64,000 nt of DNA from Andrena cerasifolii. Its lineage: Eukaryota > Arthropoda > Insecta > Hymenoptera > Andrenidae. Below are positions 41,345 to 52,547 of this stretch, piece by piece. The first letter of the stretch is position 1. Each line of letters begins with the position of its first letter. The DNA is taken from contig NC_135121.1 of NCBI RefSeq assembly GCF_050908995.1, positions 1,426,001-1,490,000 on the forward strand, given 5' to 3'. The notes below the pieces were generated by a model. The model was given only the letters and a program-made list of their open reading frames with translations, ran no database searches and was not told the origin of the DNA. A program made the translations under genes and the position numbers.

Positions 41345-41993
41345 TAGAAAATGCAAATAAACGATTACATACCCTAGAGACGGCGCTCCGTCTCCGCTGA
41401 TGCTAGTGTGTCTCTGAACCTATCGTAGATCGTGTTCGCTCGCGCTGTTTTCGGGTAGCGCACGGAAGTCGGTGAACTTGTCGTCTATCGTGTTCTCTAG
41501 CTGTCTCTACAGTCGCTCGTCTTCGCTGTCGTGGTGGTCCGTATCGGCGCATAAATGCACTCCCAGCGCGTGCCGTTTTTCGATATATCGGATGGAGATA
41601 CACTTCGCCGAACCTGATCGGCCATGCGCGATTCACGTTGAGCTAGACGTGGAGTCGAGGTCGCGATTTCTAGACGGCGCGACTCGCCGTAGATACTTCC
41701 TAAATCGAGCTTCAAATCTAACTGTCTCTGCGAAAACTCGCGACTGCGGGCCGCGCCTCGCTCAATCGTATTCGACCGGGGGGGGGGGGGGGGGGGGCTG
41801 TCGGCACCTGTTGATCACTCCTTATTTGGAAGTCGCGCTTCCAGCCGACGACAGTCACGTTGTCCGTACGATCGCTCCGTGGTTCGGCACAACGTGGCTG
41901 CCACGCGTGAGGCGAATCCGCTGAGTCGCGAATGCGGAGGAAAGCAACGCGCGGACAGCAAGCACGGGATGGGCCAAAAGGGCCTATGTAACA
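41121..41993. mobile_element. LTR, family A second copy (873 bp)
   Basis: TGTTACGTCCTTAAGGGACC to GGCCTATGTAACA, homologous along its length to 5921-6743. It contains a TA microsatellite (about 41,297-41,342) and a run of 20 G (41,778-41,797), which explain the extra length. The flanks (ATTG left, CCAC right) do not match, so either the target copy decayed or this is one end of a broken element. Confidence 0.8.
41297..41342. repeat. TA microsatellite
   Basis: Uninterrupted TA repeat of about 46 bases inside the LTR. Confidence 0.9.
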
Positions 41994-42189
41994 CCACTGC
42001 CCTTAGACACAAAACGGTCTCAAGAGGACGTTTTGTTTCTCACACGTGTGATATTGTGTGCGCGTACACTTTCACGAAACGGCTTAAGGCTACGATTAAC
42101 GCTATTAAATCCAGGGGTCGCAAAAGGGTGGCAATAAACGAACCGTATTTAAGCAGAGAAAAAAAGAGATTATATATTGTTACAATTGT

Positions 42190-42365
42190 TAATCTGATAA
42201 AATATATAATATAAAATATAATGAATATAGTAGGAAAGAACAACGTAAAAATAAAATATAATGAATATAATAAGAAAGAACAACGCATGAATAAAATATG
42301 AATATAATAAGAAAGAACAACGCAAAAATATAATGTAATGAATATAATAAGAAAGAACAACGCCA
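42190..42365. repeat. minisatellite, ~40-bp unit, four copies
   Basis: The unit AAATATAATGAATATAATAA followed by GAAAGAACAACGC recurs four times with small length changes between about 42,205 and 42,362. It appears non-coding. Confidence 0.8.
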
Positions 42366-42512
42366 AAAGCCCAAAAAAAGGGGGGGAACTCCTGGTCGGG
42401 TTATGTGTCGTGAGCCTCGGTCACTCTGCTGTGGATGTGAACGAAAAACAGAAACAATTATAGTCTGGTCGCGTAGCTTTGAAGTGGGTACAATTGAGCG
42501 GCTAATGACCTA

Positions 42513-42986
42513 ACGCGAGGGGTGCTCCTCCATTCTGCCCCGGCAGGGACGATCCACGGCACATCCTTCGGCTGCGGGGGTTCCAGGGGCCTGAGTACCC
42601 TTAGGACTGGGAATGCTGGCAGATGACAGGGGTCGACGTCCAACATTGCCCGGATGCATCCGGTGCAATTGGCGGGTATGGTCCACCATAAATGTCGGCC
42701 CCGGCAACACACACAGCATGGTAGATGCACCGCCCTCCCCTTCTCTGCGAGCCAGTGGACCTGCGTCTTCCGGTAGTCGTCGAAGTCGCTGAGGGGTCGG
42801 ATCCGCGCACAGAGTTTGGGTCTTGTGGTCCTTGTGCGCCCAGGCCCGACCGCTGTTTCCCCCGATGCTTCGCTGCGTTCTCACGCACATACGTCTCCAA
42901 AAGGGAGCGTGGAGGTGCCTGGGCAGCACCACCTCAGCCAGGGAAGATCTGGGGTATCCCGTGTCGTCGAACTTGAGTGACTCCAT
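42513..42986 (-). CDS. hypothetical ORF behind a TATA box
   Basis: 157 codons from ATG 42,986 (MESLKFDDTGYPRSSL) on the minus strand, GC-rich, no recognised domain; another minus frame is also open through part of it, so composition alone could explain it. What favours a real transcript is a TATATAAG box about 80 bases upstream. Since it follows the 3' end of the env gene in the same orientation, it may be LTR or leader sequence of that element. Confidence 0.3.
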
Positions 42987-43066
42987 ATTTATTTTTCTTT
43001 TTATAGTTTCACTGATCGCACTTGAAAAATTTAGTAAAGACTGTGACTCGCTCGCTTGATTGATGT

Positions 43067-43074
43067 CTTATATA
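43067..43074 (-). promoter_or_regulatory. candidate TATA box
   Basis: TATATAAG on the minus strand with GTCACAGTC about 25 bases downstream as a possible initiator. Probably an LTR promoter of the env-bearing element. Confidence 0.35.
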
Positions 43075-43174
43075 CTATTATCCCTACTATTTAAATTTCG
43101 CAGCAGAGCGCCTCGCGGGGGTCGGTTCTAAGGATAACGCGTAGGGTTTTTTGCTGCTATCAGCAGACTACGGC

Positions 43175-44750
43175 TTAGAATATTTCGAAGTATGGCTCGG
43201 AACCCGCGAAACTTCTCGCTCGTTCCAAGTGGATTCTCTCTCTTGTCCTCGTAGACGGTGTAACGGGTAGGCTGCGAGGAAAAGATGTAATAGTGAGAGG
43301 ACGGGGTCTGGAAATTATTTGGGGAGTAGGACGGTGTGGTACCAGTTCTATATCGACCTTTGCCTCTTTCCGCAAGGGCTCGCGATGTCCAATCCAGACA
43401 ATAAGGAGGATAACGAAAATTCCTCCCAGTCTCGGCAGTCCATAGGTAACATTAGTTGTTAAGTTTTCAGTCCGGTGGTGGGTGGCTATCTCCCTAACCT
43501 GCCTCTCTATGTCTTCTAGTGCGGTCGCGTTTGCTTTCGCATGGGCGTCTTGAAAGGTCCCTGAGGTTCCTTTTCCTGGTGGTCGGTCAATATTTTCACG
43601 TGATATTCTGTGAGAGTTGGCAGGATTTCCGAAATGTTTACGCCAATAGATAGTTTGTAGATGGTTGCTAATGCCTCGGTGTCGACTCCGGATGCCCAGA
43701 TCTGATCGGTCACGATTTTGGCCTGACAATTCTTCCTCAATTGTAATATTCCTGAACACTGCAGCACTTCATATCCGGCCAGGGTGTCTCTAATGGAATA
43801 TAACCAGGTGTTGAGTCCTCTCTTGAGGAATGTTCGGCTTCCGGGGAGAGTTTGAATGTTGCAGCTAGACCACTTGATGTTTTGTGGTTTTAGTAAGCCA
43901 TCCGTCTCGCAGCTGGATGCCTTTTCCAAGTCCTGGAGTGGCACGCTAAGTTCGCACATGTACATCCGAGGGTATTTCCTGCATCCCGTGATGTAGTTCT
44001 CATCTGGCATGAAGTATTAAGAGCTGATTTGGCTGATTGCTAGATATTCTGTTCGTGGTTTTACGAATATCGGGGTAGAAACATTGGTCGATATAATTTG
44101 AAACAAAAGGCACTGTTGCATGTAATAGAGGTCGAAAGGAATTTGGTCAAGTAAAGAGATGTCGAGGGACAAGAGGCCCTGTGAATAAGCTATGTTTAAT
44201 TTGGTCCCCTCTTCTAGGTGTTCGGAATTTAATTCTTCCGTAGTCAATGGGAATTCGTATGGCATGGTTTCGCGGATTCTTTTGCAGGTCTGCGTTAGCT
44301 GACTAGGGGAAAGAACGGCCGGATGTAAGATACCGAGTTTCGCGAACGTGAGCGCGTCCATAATTACAATCAACGGGGTTACATATTCGTCCACGTGTCT
44401 GGTCATCTGAAACGTCCACGTCGAAAAAGCAAATTCTAATTCTACTTTTGTTTCGTGCTCGTCTAATTGAAGGGTACCCGACGCTATTTCCTTAATTGTA
44501 TCGCCCATGTTTCGCACGGAACCCGTTACAGCTTTTAGTGTGTCGTGTATATCCTGGAATTCTGATTTTATAATATGTGTTTGATTTCCTAACAATTTGG
44601 CAAGATGGTTTTGATCTTTATATAGTTTATGTAATTCCTTATTATAATATTGCGCGTCGTCGTTGTCCAGTGTTCCGAAAAGGGCCTTACTGAGGGATCC
44701 GGTGAATCCCAGAGGTAGCGATCGCTTAGTACGATGGAGCTGCGGCTTTC
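43175..44750 (-). pseudogene. env: env (errantivirus/F-like) transmembrane part
   Basis: On the minus strand the sequence opens with a furin-type site RTKR followed by a Gly/Leu/Phe-rich fusion-peptide-like segment ending in FGTLDNDDA, as in insect errantivirus envelopes related to baculovirus F protein. A long ectodomain with coiled-coil-like helices follows and, near 43,410, a membrane span (GGIFVILLIVWI) with a short cytoplasmic tail. Defects: an in-frame TAA at 44,017-44,019, a frameshift near 43,560, and a LINE insertion at the upstream edge. It mediated membrane fusion in the ancestral element; this copy is dead. Confidence 0.85.
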
Positions 44751-44765
44751 CCAATATGTTCAGTA
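44751..44765. repeat. LINE target-site duplication, copy at 3' end
   Basis: CCAATATGTTCAGTA, identical to 49,748-49,762. Confidence 0.95.
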
Positions 44766-45467
44766 TGTTTGTATGTATGTATATATTTATTGTTCCCTGT
44801 AGGGTTACAAGAACTTCCGGTCCTTCTCGCCTTTTCTACCGTTTTACCCTTTTCCCTTTACTTTCTCTATTTGCATTTTTACACTTTACATTTACATTTC
44901 TTACAATTTACCTTATCACTAAACCATTACAAACACGCTAACATACATTATTATCTTTTACACTTTTTACACTTTTTTTTACACTTTTTACATTTTTACA
45001 TTTTACAATTTTTTCAATTTTCCCGTTTCCGCTTTTTCTACTCTCACTGGCCCTATATTTACACCTTTTCCTACTCTTTTCGTACACCTCTCCGCATCTC
45101 ATTCGCTTTCCTCACCTCCCCTCTCACTCCTACTCGCCCTCTCTTTCCTTTATGTATCTTCTCTCTACTTTGCACACTTTTATTCGCCTTCGCTCGCTCT
45201 CTCCCTCCATTGTTCGCTCTTACTCGCCTTCGTTCGCCCTTTCTCCCCTCCCCCGCTCCTCCTCGCTCGCAATCGCCTGCCCTCTCTCACGCTCGCCCTT
45301 TTTCGCATCTCTACATTTCCTACTTATTTATTACTACCTCGCCGGTTCGTTTTCGTCCTTCCGTTCCTGCATCTTCTCTCCTCCATTCACTCTCTCTTCT
45401 TTTCCTCTCACTCTACTAGCTCTCTCCTTCTTTTTCCTTTCCACCACCGTTTTCCTTCCCATCTCTT

Positions 45468-48140
45468 TTATTCTTCTCCTGTCCCACTTCCTCCTCCTTC
45501 TTCAAGTCGTATTTCGAAATTCCACGCCCTTCTTCCCGCTGCTGTCCTCATCTTTACCCTCTCAACTTCCTTCCTTACCATGTACCCTGGCGTCCTCCAC
45601 TCCACTCCTAGCACCCACCTTATATATTTCTCCTGCAGTGTCTCTATTACCTTTCTTTCCCTCCATCCCCATATATCCACCCCGTAGCTCGCCACCGTCC
45701 ATACCAACGCGTCGAACAACCTTATTCTTCTTCTGACATCCTTAACCCACTTCCTTTCACCAATTCCCCACACCTGTCTCATCGCAACTGCGGCTTTTCT
45801 TGTCCTTTCCCTAACGTGTCCGTCCTGCGTTCCGTTCCTTCCTATTTCATACCCTAGATACGTAAATTTGTTCACCTCTTCTATTTCCTTTCCTTTCCAT
45901 TTCCAGCACACCTTCTTTTTTCTTCCTCCTCCCTTCGACAGCCTCATTATCTTGGTTTTCTCAACATTCAGCACTAGCCTCTTCCTATCCAAGTATCTCT
46001 CCAGCCTTTTAATCATTCCCAGCATTTCACCTTCCTCTTCCGCTAGCAGCACTATGTCGTCGGCGTATGCTAACGATCTTATCTTTTCGTTCCCCACCTT
46101 TACTCCTCCCCATCCTCCTCTTTCCAAATCTTCCTCCATATCTGCCGTTAACAAATTAAATAGATACGAGCTCAGTGGGCATCCTTGTCTTACTCCTCTC
46201 GCTGTCCAAAAACAATATCCCACGTCCTCGCCCACCCTTACCCTACTTCTTGTTTCCCTGTATATTTCCTCTATTCTAATCCTTATTCCTTCACTTACTC
46301 CTCTATCCTCCATGGCCTTCCACAGTATCCCTCTATCCACCGTATCAAACGCTGCCTTTAAGTCCACAAACAGTGCCACTATCTTTCCTTTCCTCCTCGC
46401 TATTCCTTTATTTATTACAAAGTTCAGGACATACACGTTGTCCAACGTCCCCCTTCCTCTCCTGAATCCTGTTTGATTTTCTGGGATCATTTGCCCTGCT
46501 TACATTTTCCTGTCTAGCCTCTCCGCGATTACCGACGCATACACCTTATATATTGTGTCCATTATCGTCATCCCTCTATACTCCTCCACTCCGTTCCCCC
46601 CTCTCCCTTTTTAATTAATGGCACTATTAGCCCTTCCTTCCATTCCTCCGGCCATCCCTCTCCTCTCCATATCCTACCTAACACTTTCCATAACCACTTC
46701 TGCACTTGCAGCCCTCCGTACTTCCAAACTTCATTCGGCACTTCGTCATGCCCCGTCGCCTTTCCGTTTTTCAGTTTCTTTACTATTTTGACCACCTCTT
46801 CCAGTTCTATCGCCCCCTCTGCCTCTATTTCCCGCATTTTCTCTTTCCCCACCACTACTCTTCTCTCTACACCCCCCAGTATCCTCATAAAATATTGCTT
46901 CCACTCTTCCATTTCTATCTCCTCGTTCACCCCCCTTCTTATTTTCCTCCCCCTATTCACCACCTCCCATACCTCTCTCTCACTTTTCGCCAGCTCAGCC
47001 TCTTTAACGTACTTCTCTGCTTCTTCTTTTTTCTTCTCTTCGCATTTCCTTTGATACTTTCTCTTTTCCTCTTTATACTCTGCGGCCTCACCTCCACCTC
47101 TTCTCCATCTCCTCAGCGCTAATCTTCTGCTTCTCTTTGCCGCCGCACACTCTTCGTCCCACCATCCTCTTTTTTTTCTTTCCTCTTCTCCACCACTCGC
47201 CTTAAGTGCTGCCCTTATTTTTGTCTTTCCCTCTGTAATCTCCTCTTTTACTCTTGGGTTCCTATTCTCGCCACTACTCCCCCCAATCCCTGCCACAGCC
47301 TCCCAGAATTTCTCTCTACCGTTCTCGTTCCACACGTCTCTCTCTCTACTTTTCCTTCCTCCCTCATCCATCCTCCTTCTTTCTGCCCTGTCCTTCAATG
47401 TTACTATCAGCGGGTGGTGATCTGAGTCAACCTCCTCTCCTACCCTTAGACCTTCCAGCTTATTCCCAATTCCTACTTCTCCGATCACATAGTCTATCAC
47501 CGTCTCACTTCTTGGCCCTACGTATGTGTACTCTCCCCGTTCATCGCCTTTTGTTATTCCATTTAATATTCCCCATCCTTGCTCCTCGAGCCATCTTATT
47601 AGTTTTTTTCCCTCTGCATTTTGAACCTCATCCTTCGATTCTATTATCACTTCTTCCCCTCCCTCCATTTCCCATCCTCCTCTCCTGCCCGTCCTTGCCT
47701 TCCAATCACCTCCTATTAACGTTTCCCACTCCTGTTCCCCGTTTTCGGTCCATTCCTTTAATTTTACCAGTTTTTCCTCCATATCCCCCTTTATGTACAC
47801 TCCTATTATCTTCCATTTCATTCTTCCTATTTTAATGCTTACTTCCATCACACCTTCTCCCCATTCTTTTATACCCCCTGGCATTCCTTCCACCAGTTCC
47901 TTTCTTACTCCTGCTACTATTCCTCCTTTCGCTCTCCCTTTATTTCTTTCTCTCTTCGCCACTTGCATTTTCCAAATATATCCTTTCGGTAGTTTACTTC
48001 TTATCCAGCCCCATCCTTTCTCCTCTATCCATGTCTCCAACATTATCACCACATCCCATTTTTCTACTCTGTTCCAGAATTGTTTGTCCTTTCTCGCTCA
48101 TCCCGCCACATTCCACCATGCTATCCTGTACCTGTCTTTC
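45468..48140 (-). pseudogene. LINE ORF2: endonuclease and reverse transcriptase
   Basis: Endonuclease from about 48,140 (RIAWWNVAG, then a TGA at about 48,097), VVIMLETWIEEKGW (metal-binding Glu), IGGDWKARTGRRGG (usual GDxNA has Lys for Asn) and EVDSDHHPLIV (catalytic SDHHP). RT: LKNGKATGHDEVPNEVWKYG, a frameshift near 46,600, a TAA at about 46,506, then TGFRRGRGTLDN, VALFVDLKAAFDTVD (Asp), GVRQGCPLSSYLFNLL, SLAYADDIVLLAEEEG (YADD), FTYLGYEIGRNG. It ends at 45,468. Three breaks make it inactive. Confidence 0.88.
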
Positions 48141-48180
48141 CCTTTTCTCTCATCTCTCTGTGACTTTTCCTTCCTTCCTT

Positions 48181-49260
48181 CTATCCCCCTTTTCTCCCTC
48201 CTTGTCCCTGCCCTTCCCCCTCTTTCCCTATCCGCTCTACCTCTTCTCTACTTCCACTTTTCTCCCTTCCTTCTTCATCCCTTAACACCTCGTTCTTTTC
48301 ATCCCATTTCCACCATTGTTCTTCTATCCTTATCCTACCATACCTTACTAGTACTCTTTTTCCCTTCCTTCTCTGTTCTCTCGCAATCTCTTCTATTTCC
48401 CACCTCATTATCCTTTCTTTCCATGTTAAATAGTCCTCTATTCTCTTTTTTCTACCTGCTAGCTTCTTTTTTGATTCCATCACCTTTCTTTTTGTCTCCT
48501 TATCTTTCACTCTTACTATCACCATCCCTTCCCCCTTCCCTATTCTTTTTACTGATTCTATCTCTTTTTCTACTCCTATGCTTTTGAATAGCTTCTCCAC
48601 CTCATCTTTTACATTCTCCCCCTTTCCTTGTATTCCTTTCACTAACATATTATTCCTCCTCTCCTCTCTCCCCTTTTCTTCCAATCTCCACTCTAGTTCT
48701 TTTACCTTCTCTTCTATCTTCTCCTCTCCTTTTTTTCTTTCCCTTCCTTCATTTCTAATTCCAGCTTTTCTATTCTTTCATTTATCCCTCCCTCCCCTTT
48801 TCCTCCTTCCTTCTCTATTTTTTCTACTCTCTCCTTCGATTTCTCTATTTACTTCCTCGTCTCCCGCCTTTCTTCCTCCCATATCTCGTCTCTCCTTCTC
48901 AACTCTTCATTTAATTGCTTTATTTCTTTTTTGAGTCTTTCTTCATGCTTCCTCGCTACCTCTCTCACCTCCTCCCTCCCCTCTACTATCTCCCTCCTCA
49001 TAATCTTCAATATTTCCATCATCTCTTCTTTACCTTCTTCCTCTTCTTTCCCTCCTTTCCCCTGCCCTTGTGGCGATCTTGCCACTACCTTACTGCTCCT
49101 GAAAGCCTCCTCCCTCCCTATCATTTTCCACCCTCACCCTTTTTTTACCAAAATATTCTTCTATTTTTCCCGTACTGTTACTTCTCTCCCTCTGTATTCT
49201 TTCTATCTTTTCCTTTATCTCTATTCCTGTCTCCTCCTCTTCCCCCCTTTCGTCCCCCAT
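48181..49260 (-). pseudogene. LINE ORF1 (coiled coil plus RRM-like domain)
   Basis: Minus strand. The N-terminal half is coiled coil, for example ARKHEERLKKEIKQLNEELR (about 48,985); the second half (48,684-48,181) has NNMLVKGIQGKGENVKDEVE and RIGKGEGMVIVRVKDKETKR, resembling the RRM-type RNA-binding fold of LINE ORF1 proteins. A stop near 48,849 and a frameshift between 48,849 and 48,684 break it. In the family it coats element RNA. Confidence 0.7.
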
Positions 49261-49747
49261 TCTTACTCCTTCTTAATGCCCTTCCTATACTTTCGCTAGC
49301 TGTGCGTACGTTTCCTTCCTTACGCATTCTGCGCTCCCTACCTTACCGACTTTCTTTCCTCAACTTCTGCACCGCCGCCTGCGGTACCTTAACCTCCAAA
49401 CTCTTTTCCCCTTCAATCCCTCTTCACCTTCTCCGCCCAAGATCCTGTTGTATACAATTCTTTCTTCATACTTCACTACCTACCTCCACACTCTCCCTTT
49501 CACTCCTAACCCCATTTTTTCTCCTTTTTCACTTCTTTCGCCCTAACCTCAAAATTCTTTTAACCGTCGCACCTCCTCCGCTTTCCCTGCCCCCACGCTT
49601 CACCTTCGCTCTACACCTTCCTCCTACACCACTGTTGGCCTCCACACTTTCTCGTTCTCACCTACACTTTCCTCTTTTCTTTCCTCTACTTCTAATTTCC
49701 TATGCTTCTTCCACACGCTCTCTCTCAGTCACACCGGAAACGGAAGT

Positions 49748-49762
49748 CCAATATGTTCAGTA
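49748..49762. repeat. LINE target-site duplication, copy at 5' end
   Basis: CCAATATGTTCAGTA, identical to 44,751-44,765. Confidence 0.95.
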
Positions 49763-50110
49763 GCAATTCCTCGTAACGGTTACCAACGAGGAGTTTTCGT
49801 TGTAGGGCCACCTTAATGGTGTCGTCCGGGCAAAACGTTCAGTTATATGTTGTATATAATGTTTTCATCCTGTTGATCTGGGGTTGGGTTTGAGGTCGCG
49901 AGGACAATACTTCCGCGATTTGTATACCCGTGACCAGCCTCGTTGGGTGTGGAAGACTCGAAGAGGTCGGATCTTTTCGTAGTACAAGCCCGGATTGTGG
50001 TCTAACGGTGCTAATTGGTAGTCCCTGTCGATGATCTTAGTAGTAACGCTCGTCCATAGGAACGTGAAAAACAAGCATGCTACGTCCGGCCATGATGGTC
50101 GTAGTACGGG
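49763..50110 (-). pseudogene. env: env surface part, N-terminal, upstream of the LINE
   Basis: Minus strand, reading down from about 50,090: a hydrophobic segment CLFFTFLWTSV that could be a signal peptide, then DHNPGLYYEKIRPLRVF, the conserved G-Y-E-K start of errantivirus Env ectodomains. Stops appear after about 49,865, so this part was already decaying. It rejoins the transmembrane part at 44,750 once the LINE and one duplication copy are set aside. No pol of the same element is visible upstream. Confidence 0.7.
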
Positions 50111-50413
50111 AGTTTTCTGAAAATGTCTTCCGCGAGGGAATTCTATTGTTTTAAGTAAATTATAACTGCAATTACGGAAAACAAGTGAGATAAAAGAGAG
50201 GGAAGGAAGGAGTTAGATTTACAGAGTGTGGGACCTTGGTTATGAGAGTCGGCTAGGAGAGCCGTCTCGTTGGTCCGTTGTAAGCTTAAACCACGTTGAA
50301 TGCTCCATTGACATCAAAGTGGTTTATTTTGAATATAAGCAAGTTGTAGTTTGTAAAAATGTTTGATGATTTATTGGCCCTCATCCAAAATTATTATTGC
50401 ACTGTTTTGTTCG
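50111..50413. other. unassigned spacer
   Basis: No gene recognised between the env start and the Copia-B LTR. Confidence 0.35.
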
Positions 50414-50913
50414 TGTTAGAATATCACTAAATACTGCAATCTTGTACATAGCAAAAGTGAGGGCGCCAGTAGTAACAGGCTAAGCACGCAGTTGACGAGA
50501 CACAGCCATGGAAAGTAGACGTATAGAACCTTACATTATATCTTACATACATTTATTACATAATATTGTTGCGAGCACCCTTTGGTTGGAATCCAAGGCC
50601 TACTGGTGCTCGTGACAAGAACAAGAGGACAGCGAGAAGAAGGCGATCGGATCGATCGCCTGTCAAGCTGTCATTCGATAGCCAGACGCCATTACAAGCA
50701 GACGCATCGACATATACATATTTCTTACGTATTTGTGATTACATTCGGTTTATCTGTTGCCCTGTTTCTGTTAATATTCTATTACTTCTATTGTACCTTT
50801 ATATTAAATGTCTACTATGCCGAACCGAAATTATAACAATATATTTGTTATATAAGTATAGTGCACCCTTTTATTCCATTTCCACGACTCTAAATAAAGT
50901 AATCAACTCAACA
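50414..50913 (+). mobile_element. Copia-B 5' LTR, split by a Gypsy solo LTR
   Basis: TGTTAGAATATCACTAAATA is a typical Copia LTR start; the end is AACTCAACA followed by the primer site. Without the inserted 272-bp Gypsy-1 LTR and one ATAT copy it is about 224 bp. A TATA-like TTATATAAG is at about 50,847. Confidence 0.7.
50567..50838 (+). mobile_element. Gypsy-1 solo LTR (272 bp), TSD ATAT
   Basis: Same length as the LTRs of the intact element, about five substitutions away, flanked by ATAT (50,563-50,566 and 50,839-50,842). It is nested in the Copia-B LTR. Confidence 0.9.
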
Positions 50914-50925
50914 TGGTAGCAGAGC
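50914..50925 (+). promoter_or_regulatory. Copia-B primer-binding site
   Basis: TGGTAGCAGAGC directly after the LTR matches the complement of the 3' end of initiator tRNA-Met over 11 bases, a usual Copia primer. Confidence 0.7.
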
Positions 50926-51219
50926 GTGGTTGGAAACATTGATAAGTTTTGTGAAACGTGGATGACAAAAAAGTAAGGTTAAAAAGGCCACATGGTTGGC
51001 AATAAAAGTTAAAAGTGAAAACGAAAACGTTCAGGACAATTGAAACTGAAAAATATATGCTCTTGGAAGGAGCAAAATTAATTAATTACTGAACAAGTGA
51101 AAGATTTCTCAGAATTAAGTAATAAAAAGTGCGATGTCAATCGATTAAAAATTTGGCAAGTATAGAGCACGTGGCAAATTTATAGGTTATACAAGAATAT
51201 AAGCGCAAAAGAAATAGAA

Positions 51220-52545
51220 ATGGCAAATCTAGCAAAAATCGAAGACGTCGCAGTACCTATCTTTGATGGAATAAATTTTTCAAGCTGGAAGATAAGATTG
51301 ATGACACTATTAGAATATAAAGAGTGTAAAGATCCTGCTGTAAGAATAATAGGTGAAAAAGATAATGAAGTAGAATGGAAGAAGAAAGATTTAAAAGCTA
51401 GAACGATATTAATCAGCACAATATCAGATAAACAACTAGAGTATGTTGGTGATTGCACAACGACTCTTCAAATGATGAACAAATTCACCAAAATGTATTC
51501 CTCTCAATCTACAGCATTACAAATGTTATGTAGAGGGAAATTAGACGAAATCAAGCTAAAAGACTACGATACGGTAGAAGAATTTTCCATAGATTTTGAA
51601 AAAGCAGTAAACGAATTCAAAGTAGCAGGAGGCAAGATGGATGAATCTGAAAAAATGAGATACATCTTAAAAGCTCTGCCATCAAACTACAGCTATATTG
51701 GAGACTTCATAGATGTAATACCTGAAGAGCAAAGGACAGTGGATTATGTAAAATCCAAAATCAAAGAAAAAAATATGAACAGGTCTTAGAATGAAAGAAA
51801 AAACAATGTCAGCACTTTCACGACCCGAACAAGAGAACAATGCTTCAAATGCGGAAAAATAGGACACTTGAAAAAAGATTGCTGGCATGCAGAGCCAAAC
51901 AAGAACAGCCGAGAAGAAAATAGAGATCAGGAAAGAAGTCAGCGAGGACAACAACGAGGCTACAATCGAGGTGGAGGCTACAGAGGTCGTAGTCGAGGAA
52001 GAGGTTTCGAGTCAAGCCAACCAAGAGGCAAATATCCAAGAAACCAAAGGAACAACGACTCAACAGGTGTACAGTCTTGGGCGACACAAATATTTAATTC
52101 CGAAATGAAAAGGTACAGTGTATCCGGTGAAAATCCTTATGAGATAAATTGGTTGTTAGATAGTGGTTGTTCTGATCACATCATAAAAGATTGTAAATTT
52201 TTTGATCAATATGTAAATTTAGAAAAACCTATAGACGTAGAATTACCTGATGGAAAATTTTTAAAAGCTACAAAAATCGGTAATGTGAAAACATATTTCA
52301 AAACATATTATTGTGAAAATGAAGTAAACATAAAAAATGCTTATTATGTTAAAGACATTAATCAAAATCTACTAAGTTTCTCGAAAATAACAGGGACAAA
52401 TTGTAAAATTGTAGCAGAAAATGGCAATGCTAAGATTTATAATGAAAACAGAAAATTACTAGCTGTTGCAGAAAAAGTAGGAAATTTGTATCATATGAAA
52501 AGCTTTGTAAAAAAAAAGATGAAACCAAAGTATACACAAATGTAA
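51220..52545 (+). pseudogene. Copia-B Gag, zinc knuckle and protease
   Basis: Gag starts at ATG 51,220: VAVPIFDGINFSSWKIRLMT and DYDTVEEFSIDFEKAV are classic Copia Gag (UBN2-type). A TAG at 51,787-51,789 interrupts; the same frame continues to the knuckle CFKCGKIGHLKKDC, an RGG-like arginine/glycine-rich stretch, and protease EINWLLDSGCSDHI. The frame stops at 52,543, with a shift of frame before the pre-integrase domain. One nonsense codon and one frameshift are therefore the defects. Confidence 0.9.
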
Positions 52546-52547
52546 CA

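Larger units (their letters stand above)
44766..49747 (-). mobile_element. jockey-like LINE, full length, 4982 bp, 15-bp TSD
   Basis: Minus-strand non-LTR retrotransposon bounded by perfect 15-bp duplications (49,748-49,762 and 44,751-44,765), as produced by target-primed reverse transcription. On the minus strand it runs 5' UTR (49,747 to about 49,260), ORF1, ORF2 with endonuclease and RT, then a purine-rich tail that ends in an ATAC repeat rather than poly(A). It inserted into the env gene. Several stops and frameshifts make it inactive. Long plus-strand ORFs over it are composition artefacts of its purine-rich coding strand. Confidence 0.92.

Noticed and set aside
41778..41797. Poly-G run as a G-quadruplex element
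   Set aside because: A single 20-base run (and 12 G at 7,589) is more simply a homopolymer expansion or assembly artefact.
42190..42365. CRISPR-like array
   Set aside because: The ~40-bp units are contiguous AT-rich minisatellite repeats without unique spacers, in a eukaryotic transposon context.
45152..49763. Long plus-strand ORFs rich in Ser, Leu, Phe and Pro (up to 282 codons)
   Set aside because: They are the antisense of the purine-rich LINE coding strand and have no domain signal; the minus strand carries the endonuclease and RT.
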